From Rugamonas fusca (GTDB lineage Bacteria; Pseudomonadota; Gammaproteobacteria; Burkholderiales; Burkholderiaceae_D), in NCBI RefSeq assembly GCF_014042365.1, contig NZ_JACEZS010000009.1:1-64000 (forward strand): a stretch of DNA of 64,000 bases, in the 5' to 3' direction. Below, in pieces: positions 57,726-64,000 of the stretch. The position numbers were made by a program, and so were the translations under genes. Position 1 is the first letter of the stretch, and every line of letters begins with the position of its first letter. The notes beneath the pieces are model-generated. The model saw only the letters and a list, made by a program, of their open reading frames with translations. It did no database searches and had not been told where the DNA came from.

Positions 57726-60700
57726 ATGGATCAGCGTAAGCAACGAGGCAGGCCGGGTCGCAGACCCTACACGGTTGGAAAATTGGTCCGGCGCCCGGCG
57801 CCGTCCCCTACTGAAACCCCGGGGTTCGACCAGCTCTTTGCGCACAGTCCCTACCTGGCATTCCTGCTCAACGTCGATGGCCGGCTGCTGGCCATCAATC
57901 CTTATGGCCGCGGGCTGCTTGGTCCGGCGGCGGTGGTGGGCGCCTGTGCGAGCGGCCTGTACGCGCCGTGGGCGGCCACCGTCGTCCTGGACGACGCGCT
58001 GGCTTTGTCCAGGATAAACGGCTTCTGGCGCGGCGAGCTGGACATGCTGGACGGGCAGGGCGGCGTGCTGGCCATGTCGCAGCTGATCGAATGGCGCGCC
58101 GGCGCCGACGGCGCCGGCCAGTTCCTCTGCCTGTCGTTCGACCTGGCCGACTATGACGTGTTCGAATCGCAGCTGCGCTTCAAGCGCCTGTTCGACCAGC
58201 ACCCGCATCCCATGTGGGTGTATGAGCTGGCCAGCCTGCGCTTCCTGGTGGTCAACCAGGCCGCGATCCGGCAATACGGCTATTCGGAGGCGGAATTCCT
58301 GGCCATGACCATCGAGGACATCCGCCCGCCGGAGGAGTTGCCGCGCCTGCAGGACAACCTGGCCGGCGCACCGCGCCGCGGCGCCGAGCGGGCCGGTTGC
58401 TGGACCCACCGCCGCAAGGATGGCAGCCTGCTCCAGGTCGAGGTGTCGTCGCATTCGGTCACCATCGCCGGCAAGGCCGCGCGTTTCGTGCTGTGCCATG
58501 ACGTGACGGCGCAGTTGCGCACGGAGGCGGCGCTGTACGCATCGCGCGAACTGAAGCAGCTGATCATCAACCAGATGCCGCACCAGATCTTCTGGAAGGA
58601 CCTGGCGGCGCGCTACCAGGGCTGCAACAGCGTGTTCGCGCGCGCCGCCGGGCTGGCCCGCAACGAGGACGTGGTGGGCAAGACCGATGACGATTTCCCG
58701 TGGTCGCACAACGCCCCCCGCATCCGCGCCGACGACAGCGCCATCGTCAGCACCGGCCAGCCCTTGCTCAACCGCGAGGAATACATGGACCAGCCCGATG
58801 GCCGCCACTGGTACCTGATCAACAAGGCGCCGCTGCACGACCGCGCCGGCGCCATCATCGGCGTGCTGGGCACCATCGAGGACATCAGCGAGCGCAAGCG
58901 GGCGGAACTGGTCATGCAATTGCAGGCGCGGGCGCTGGACGCCAGCGTCAACGCCATCGCCATCGTGGCCAGCACGCCCGAGGGGGACCAGATCGAGTAC
59001 GTCAATCCGGCCTTCGTCCAGCTGACCGGCTATGGCGAGCAGGAAGTGCGGCGCCGCAGCCTGCTGCTGCTCGACGGCGATGGCGACCCGGCCCAGCACG
59101 CGGCGCTGCGGGCGGCGCTCGATTCGCCGCACGAAGCGACCATCCTGCAGCGCTACCGCGACAAGCACGGCCAGCTGTTCTGGGCCAAGCTGCACGTGGC
59201 GCCCGTGCACGCCTACGACGAGCACGTGAGCCACCACGTGTGCGTGCTGACCGACATGACCGATACCATGCGCTACCAGCAGCAGCTCGAGCACCAGGCC
59301 AGCCATGACGCCCTCACCGATCTGCCCAACCGCAACCTGCTGGCCGACCGGCTGGAGCAGGCCATCGGCTATGCGCAGCGCTACCAGCACGCCGTGTGGA
59401 TCGCCTTCATCGACCTGGACAACTTCAAGCTGGTCAACGACAGCCTGGGGCACCAGCAAGGCGACGTGCTGCTGCGCACCGTGGCCGCGCGGCTGCGCGC
59501 GTGCGTGCGCGACAGCGACACGGTGGCGCGCCTGGGCGGCGACGAGTTCACGCTGCTGTTGATGGAAACGCCCGAAACGCCGGCTGCCGCCAGCCTGCTG
59601 CGGCGGGTGCTGGAGGCGGTGACGGCGCCCGTCACGCTGGATGGCCGCCAGCACACCATCACCTGCAGCATCGGCGTCAGCGTCTGCCCGCAGGACGGGG
59701 TCGACGCGCAACAGCTGCTGCGCCAGGCCGACCTGGCCATGTACCGCGCCAAGGAGGCGGGCCGCAACCAGATCCAGTTCTATGAGGCGGCCATGCACGC
59801 CCGCGTCCACGAGCGCACCCTGATCGAGGCCGAGCTGCGCCACGCGCTGGAACGGGGCGAACTGAGTCTGCACTACCAGCCCAAGCTCAGCCTGCGCTCG
59901 GGCGAGATGCTGGGCCTGGAGGCGCTGCTGCGCTGGCAGCATCCGACGCTGGGCATGGTGGCGCCGGCCCGCTTCATCAGCGTGGCCGAGGAGACGGGCC
60001 TGATCGTGCCGATCGGGCGCTGGGTGGTGCGTGCGGCCTGCCAGCAAAACCAGGCCTGGCAGCGGGCCGGGCTGGCGCCGCAGCGCATCGCCGTCAACCT
60101 GTCGATGCGCCAGTTCAGCGATCCGGGCCTGGTCGACGGCATCATCGCGGCGCTGGCCGACAGTGGCCTCAAGCCGCACTTGCTGGAATTGGAGCTGACC
60201 GAAAGCCTGATGATGCACAACGTGGACGCGGCCGTGGAAGTGCTGGCGCGGCTGAAGAAGCTGGGGGTAGCGCTGTCGATCGACGACTTTGGCACCGGCT
60301 ATTCCAGCCTGGCCTACCTGCGCCTGTTCCCGGTCGATTACCTGAAGATCGACCAGAGCTTCGTGCGCGACATGCTGGGCGACCCCAACGTGGCGGCCAT
60401 CGTGCGCTCCATCATCGCGCTGGCGCACAGTCTCGATTTCAAGGTGGTGGCCGAGGGTGTCGAGACGGAGGCGCAACTGGCCTACCTGCGCCGCTACCAG
60501 TGCGACGAAATGCAAGGCTATCTGTTCAGCCGCCCCTTGTCGGCCGACGGCATTGCCGGGCTGCTGCGGCAGGAGGCCGGCCTGCCGGCCGCCGTCCAGG
60601 GCGGGGAAGGGGAGCGCACGCTGCTGCTGCTCGATGACGAGCCCAACGTGCTATCCGCGCTGACCCGCTTGCTGCGGCGCGACGGCTACACCATCCTGCG

Positions 60701-61007
60701 CGCCACCACGGCCGACCAGGCGTTCGAACTGCTGGCCATCCACGAGGTGCAGGTGGTGGTCAGCGACCAGCGTATGCCGGGCATGCACGGCACCGAGTTC
60801 CTCAGCCGCGTCAAGCAAGTGTATCCGGGCACGGTGCGCATCATCCTGTCGGGCTACACGGAACTGGAATCGGTGCTCAACGCCATCAACTGCGGCGAGA
60901 TTTACCGCTTCTACACCAAGCCCTGGGACGACATGGAGATGCGCGACAACATCCGCGAAGCGTTCCAGTACCACCAGCTGATCCACGGCCAGCTCAGCAC
61001 CGATTGA
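57726..61007 (+). CDS. PAS-GGDEF-EAL protein with C-terminal receiver domain
   Basis: 1093 residues, no membrane segment. PAS-like domains lie at about 30-145, 150-265, 275-400 and 405-520. The GGDEF domain has an intact ARLGGDEFTLL and an RxxD inhibition site (RDSD). The EAL domain is intact (GLEALLRWQH, DDFGTGYSSL, AEGVET). A CheY-like receiver follows (LLLLDDEPNVLSALTRLLRR, SDQRMPGM, YTKPW). Both c-di-GMP synthesis and breakdown look possible. The receiver at the end, and not the start, is unusual. GTG 57672 is an alternative start. Confidence 0.9.
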   Translation: MDQRKQRGRPGRRPYTVGKLVRRPAPSPTETPGFDQLFAHSPYLAFLLNVDGRLLAINPYGRGLLGPAAVVGACASGLYAPWAATVVLDDALALSRINGFWRGELDMLDGQGGVLAMSQLIEWRAGADGAGQFLCLSFDLADYDVFESQLRFKRLFDQHPHPMWVYELASLRFLVVNQAAIRQYGYSEAEFLAMTIEDIRPPEELPRLQDNLAGAPRRGAERAGCWTHRRKDGSLLQVEVSSHSVTIAGKAARFVLCHDVTAQLRTEAALYASRELKQLIINQMPHQIFWKDLAARYQGCNSVFARAAGLARNEDVVGKTDDDFPWSHNAPRIRADDSAIVSTGQPLLNREEYMDQPDGRHWYLINKAPLHDRAGAIIGVLGTIEDISERKRAELVMQLQARALDASVNAIAIVASTPEGDQIEYVNPAFVQLTGYGEQEVRRRSLLLLDGDGDPAQHAALRAALDSPHEATILQRYRDKHGQLFWAKLHVAPVHAYDEHVSHHVCVLTDMTDTMRYQQQLEHQASHDALTDLPNRNLLADRLEQAIGYAQRYQHAVWIAFIDLDNFKLVNDSLGHQQGDVLLRTVAARLRACVRDSDTVARLGGDEFTLLLMETPETPAAASLLRRVLEAVTAPVTLDGRQHTITCSIGVSVCPQDGVDAQQLLRQADLAMYRAKEAGRNQIQFYEAAMHARVHERTLIEAELRHALERGELSLHYQPKLSLRSGEMLGLEALLRWQHPTLGMVAPARFISVAEETGLIVPIGRWVVRAACQQNQAWQRAGLAPQRIAVNLSMRQFSDPGLVDGIIAALADSGLKPHLLELELTESLMMHNVDAAVEVLARLKKLGVALSIDDFGTGYSSLAYLRLFPVDYLKIDQSFVRDMLGDPNVAAIVRSIIALAHSLDFKVVAEGVETEAQLAYLRRYQCDEMQGYLFSRPLSADGIAGLLRQEAGLPAAVQGGEGERTLLLLDDEPNVLSALTRLLRRDGYTILRATTADQAFELLAIHEVQVVVSDQRMPGMHGTEFLSRVKQVYPGTVRIILSGYTELESVLNAINCGEIYRFYTKPWDDMEMRDNIREAFQYHQLIHGQLSTD

Positions 61008-61009
61008 GC

Positions 61010-61033
61010 CCAATTCGGTGTCCAATTCGGTGT
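61010..61033 (+). repeat. 12-bp tandem duplication
   Basis: CCAATTCGGTGT occurs twice back to back (61010-61021 and 61022-61033). The second copy runs into the left inverted repeat of the next element. Confidence 0.8.
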
Positions 61034-61199
61034 CAGGTCTGTCATTCGGACACGAAGACCGCACCTTTGCGTTCGATCAAGCGGCGTCGATATCACTTCT
61101 GATAGAAACCGCTCACTGAATCCACCTCGATAATCGCAATGCGCGCTACCAGAAAAATCAAAGATATGCACCGGCTGTCCGAATGACAGACCTGACACC
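61029..61199. mobile_element. 171-bp element with perfect 24-bp inverted ends (MITE/REP-like)
   Basis: Bases 61029-61052 (starting GGTGTCAGGTCTG) and 61176-61199 (ending CAGACCTGACACC) are exact reverse complements over 24 bp, enclosing 123 bp without a gene. The size and ends fit a small non-autonomous element or a REP-type unit. It separates the signalling gene from the LysR gene and may also act as a terminator for both. Confidence 0.6.
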
Positions 61200-61201
61200 G
61201 G

Positions 61202-62089
61202 TTATACGCCGCCATCCGCCCGGACGATCTCCAGGAACGCGGCCAATATCGGCGACACATCGTCCTCCCGGTAGATGCAGCTCAGGTCCACCACCGCATG
61301 CGGCGCGTTCTTCAACGGCCGGTAGACCACGCCCGGCAGACGCAAACTCGTGGCTGATTCCGGCACCAATGCCAGTCCGAAGCCACTGGCCACCAGCGCC
61401 ACGCCCGTCACCGCATCACCCGCTTCCTGCGACACGTTGGGCACATAGCCTTCCTGCCGGCACAGGTCCATCACCCGGTCGATGAAATTGGGTTTGACGC
61501 CGGTGGGGAACATCACCATCGGGTGGTTCTTCAGCGCCGCCAATGGTATCGACTCCTCGGCCACCAGCGGATGCCCTTCCGGCAGCGCCACCAGCAGCGG
61601 TTCGGTCTTGACCAGCTCGATGCGAATGCCCGGGATACTCTCCAGCATGCGGTTGAAGCCAATCGTGATGCGGCGCTGGCGCAGCGCTTCGATCTGCTCG
61701 GTCTTGTTCATCGTGTGCAGCACGATGTTCACGTCCGGGTAGGCCGTGCGGAAGCTCAGCAGCAGCTTGGGAATCATGGACAGCACGCCGGAGCCGAAAA
61801 TGCCCACGTCGATCCGTCCCAGCTTGCCCTGCGCGGCGCGCTGGGTGCGCTCGACCGCCTGTTCCACCAGCGACTGGATGTTCAGCGATTCCTGCAGCAG
61901 CAGTTCGCCGGCCTGTGTCAGCGTCACCCCTTTGGCCGTGCGCTCGAACAGGGGCGCGCCGATTTCCTCTTCCAGTTGCTGGATCTGGCGCGTCAACGGC
62001 GGTTGCGAAATGTTCAATGCGAGCGCGGCGCGGCCGAAATTGAGCTCCTGCGCGACGGCGACGAAGTATTTGATCTGTCGAAAATTCAT
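61202..62089 (-). CDS. LysR family transcriptional regulator
   Basis: 295 residues. Helix-turn-helix MNFRQIKYFVAVAQELNFGR followed by ISQPPLTRQIQQLEEEIGAP, of the CatR/BenM-like branch, and a two-lobed effector domain. Its stop is 2 bp from the inverted-repeat element. Divergent from the DUF1302 gene, which it probably controls. The start at MNFRQ is the family norm. Confidence 0.85.
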   Translation of the reverse strand: MNFRQIKYFVAVAQELNFGRAALALNISQPPLTRQIQQLEEEIGAPLFERTAKGVTLTQAGELLLQESLNIQSLVEQAVERTQRAAQGKLGRIDVGIFGSGVLSMIPKLLLSFRTAYPDVNIVLHTMNKTEQIEALRQRRITIGFNRMLESIPGIRIELVKTEPLLVALPEGHPLVAEESIPLAALKNHPMVMFPTGVKPNFIDRVMDLCRQEGYVPNVSQEAGDAVTGVALVASGFGLALVPESATSLRLPGVVYRPLKNAPHAVVDLSCIYREDDVSPILAAFLEIVRADGGV

Positions 62090-62207
62090 GCTGGCCTTTG
62101 GGTGAGGGCGATCCGGTGCCGCGTGGCGGCGCCGCGACGCATGCCGATGGCGTCGCGTCTGGCGGCCAGCCATTTTACGCGCGATTTAGAGAGGAAACGT
62201 GCGAGTC

Positions 62208-62222
62208 ATACCTTTTTCGTAT
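62208..62222. promoter_or_regulatory. LysR binding site
   Basis: ATAC-N7-GTAT, the classic LysR box (T-N11-A), 119 bp ahead of the LysR gene and 134 bp ahead of the DUF1302 gene. Confidence 0.55.
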
Positions 62223-62356
62223 CAAGTAGGCGTTCAGAAGGCATTGGACGCTCATTTTTTCGCAACATACCATGCAAAAAGTCCTGAAGTTTCGGGCCCG
62301 TCCGCGGCCTGCAAGCGTAGTTGGGAACCAAAAAAAGAGATTTCAACGGAGGAGAC

Positions 62357-64000
62357 ATGAGTAACAAGAATGCAGTTTCTGCAGGCGGCTTTGCGCTCGC
62401 GGCCGGCGTGGCCGCCATCCTGCAGATGGCGCAAGCCCAGGCAGGAACCATCGAAACGGGCCAGCCTGACCTGAAGGTGCGCTGGGATAACACCTTCAAG
62501 TATTCCGCCGCCTTGCGCGTGAAAGACGCCAGCCAGAACGTGGCGGCGTCGTACGCCAATCCCAACGTGGACGCCGGCGACCTGGCCCTGGACAAGGGCT
62601 TGATCAACAACCGCGTGGACTGGCTGACGGAACTCGACGTGGCCTACCAGGGCATGGGCGCGCGCGTGTCCGCCGCCGCCTGGTACGACACGGTCTACAA
62701 CAAGAGCAGCAACGATTTCCCTGTCTCGATTCCCTTCCCGAACACGGCCAGTGCCCTGGCCGGTGGCCCCAACAACGTGTTCACGCCCGCAGCCAAGAAG
62801 CTGATGGGCCGCAAGGCTGAACTGGCCGACGCCTTCATCTACGGCAGCACCGACATCGGCGATGGCATGGGCCTGAGCGGCCGCATCGGCCGCCATACGC
62901 AGCTGTACGGCGAAACGCTGTTCCTGGGCGCGAACGGCATCGCCTACGCCCAAGGCCCGGTGGACCTGATCAAGCTGTTCTCGCTGCCTGGCGTGCAGTT
63001 CAAGGAAATCGCGCTGCCGGTGGGGCAGGTGTCGGGCAATCTGCAGATCAATTCTGATTTGTCCGTTGGCGCGTACTACCAATACCAATGGCGTCCATTG
63101 CGCCTGCCGGCGGCGGGCAGCTACTTCAGCCCCGCCGATTTCGTGGGCGATGGCGCCGATCTGCTGCTCACGCCCGTGGGCGGTGCGGCCAGCCGCACGC
63201 ATGACCTGGAAGGCCGCGATTCGGGCCAGTTCGGTGCGCGCGTCAAGTTCAAGGTGCCGGGCAGCGATGTGGAATATGGCCTGTACGCGGCCAAGTACGA
63301 CGACAAGTCGCCCATTCCCGTGCTGACCGTGACCGAACCGGGCGCCTACAACGGCGGCACCTATCGCCTGATGTACGCGCAGGACGTGAAAGTCTACGGC
63401 GCCAGCTTCTCGACCCTGATCGGCGAAACCAACGTGGGCGGCGAAATGTCCACCCGCCGCGACACGCCGCTGGCGCCGCTGGGCGACCTGGTGATCAACT
63501 TCGATCCCACGGCCGACAACCGCAAGAACTCGCCGTACGCGATCGGTAACAGCTTCCACGCCAACCTGTCCGCCATCACCGTGCTGGCCGCTAATCCGCT
63601 GTGGGACGCGGGCAGCTTCGTGGGCGAACTGGCGTTCAACCGCCTGCTGAGCGTGACGCGCAACCCCAGCAATCCCCTGTTCGCCAACGGTGTGCTGAAC
63701 ACCACCCACACCCGCGATGCCTGGGCCATGCGCATGGTGTTCCAGCCTGAGTACTTCCAGGTGATGTCCGGCCTTGATCTGCAAGTGCCGATTGGCCTCG
63801 GCTACGGCATTTCGGGCCGTTCGGCGGTGTTCCAGGTGGCGCCTGAACATGGCGGCGACCTCAGTATCGGCGCCAACTTCGATTACAAGAAGACCTGGCG
63901 CGCGGGCGTGCAGTTCACGCACTACATCGGCGCCGCCGGCGCGGCTCCGTCCCTGAACGCCGCCACCAACACCCAGGCCAGCTATCAGCAGTACTACAAG
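62357..64000 (+). CDS. DUF1302 family outer-membrane protein (partial, runs off the window)
   Basis: 548 residues visible, open to the window edge; family members are usually somewhat longer. Signal peptide GFALAAGVAAILQMAQAQA, then DLKVRWDNTFKYSAALRV, typical of DUF1302 proteins. These sit with DUF1329 proteins and RND-type genes in uptake or turnover of hydrophobic compounds such as terpenoids and steroids. GGAGGAG stands before the ATG. Confidence 0.85.
   Translation, partial: MSNKNAVSAGGFALAAGVAAILQMAQAQAGTIETGQPDLKVRWDNTFKYSAALRVKDASQNVAASYANPNVDAGDLALDKGLINNRVDWLTELDVAYQGMGARVSAAAWYDTVYNKSSNDFPVSIPFPNTASALAGGPNNVFTPAAKKLMGRKAELADAFIYGSTDIGDGMGLSGRIGRHTQLYGETLFLGANGIAYAQGPVDLIKLFSLPGVQFKEIALPVGQVSGNLQINSDLSVGAYYQYQWRPLRLPAAGSYFSPADFVGDGADLLLTPVGGAASRTHDLEGRDSGQFGARVKFKVPGSDVEYGLYAAKYDDKSPIPVLTVTEPGAYNGGTYRLMYAQDVKVYGASFSTLIGETNVGGEMSTRRDTPLAPLGDLVINFDPTADNRKNSPYAIGNSFHANLSAITVLAANPLWDAGSFVGELAFNRLLSVTRNPSNPLFANGVLNTTHTRDAWAMRMVFQPEYFQVMSGLDLQVPIGLGYGISGRSAVFQVAPEHGGDLSIGANFDYKKTWRAGVQFTHYIGAAGAAPSLNAATNTQASYQQYYK

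Noticed and set aside
57651..60515. 954-codon open frame on the minus strand
   Set aside because: Antisense to the PAS-GGDEF-EAL gene, which has clear domain motifs on the + strand.

Overview
This is a GC-rich chromosomal window that looks like a betaproteobacterium of the Oxalobacteraceae (Massilia/Duganella/Janthinobacterium type). The placement rests on the housekeeping order glutaredoxin-like gene, lepA, lepB, DUF4845, rnc, era, recO, pdxJ, acpS, uvrC, pgsA, followed by tRNA genes, and on the abundance of catabolic, c-di-GMP and type IV pilus genes. It is an inference from gene order and protein resemblance, not from a database search.

Layout. (1) 1-140: 3' end of a group II intron running in from outside the window. 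(2) 141-10242: the housekeeping run on the + strand, with several ATGA overlaps. (3) 10299-10945: a consensus promoter, three identical tRNA-Gly(GCC) genes, one tRNA-Cys(GCA) and a hairpin terminator. (4) 11272-20607, minus strand: a ten-gene meta-cleavage operon. From the promoter it reads OmpW-like protein, C-C hydrolase, type I extradiol dioxygenase, FAD hydroxylase, 2-oxopent-4-enoate hydratase, acylating acetaldehyde dehydrogenase, 4-hydroxy-2-oxovalerate aldolase, DoxX, porin, PstS-like binding protein. A TetR repressor is divergent at 20741-21373, and two near-identical 16-bp palindromes overlap the two promoters. (5) 21707-30167: malonate use, with a LysR regulator divergent from mdcA-B-C-D-E-madL-madM-mdcG-mdcH. 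(6) 30223-37839, minus strand: FAD amine-oxidase-like protein, DUF1365, CFA-synthase-like methyltransferase, chalcone-isomerase-like protein, GPH-type MFS carrier, DUF3833 lipoprotein, SDR, SnoaL-like protein, TspO and a possible 32-codon gene. A TetR gene is divergent from it.

(7) 38620-44169 is a sensory island: GAF-GGDEF cyclase, stand-alone EAL phosphodiesterase translationally coupled to a chemoreceptor, a MerR-type regulator that keeps both cobalamin-binding motifs of the CarH/LitR photoreceptors, and a stand-alone, AT-rich BLUF blue-light sensor gene. Together with the LitR/ChrR-type lipid operon next door this is the most interesting part of the window. It looks like a split version of the E. 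coli BluF/BluR pair, with two possible chromophores. (8) 44204-46567: heparinase II-like polysaccharide lyase. (9) 47026-54416: DUF4337 protein, then a minor pilin operon pilE-fimT-pilV-pilW-pilX-pilY1. (10) 54549-57470: FecR/DUF6600 proline-rich protein and decayed SDR and GH39 remnants. (11) 57726-61007: PAS-GGDEF-EAL protein with a C-terminal receiver domain, followed by a 171-bp element with perfect 24-bp inverted ends. (12) 61202-64000: LysR regulator divergent from a DUF1302 outer-membrane protein cut by the window edge.
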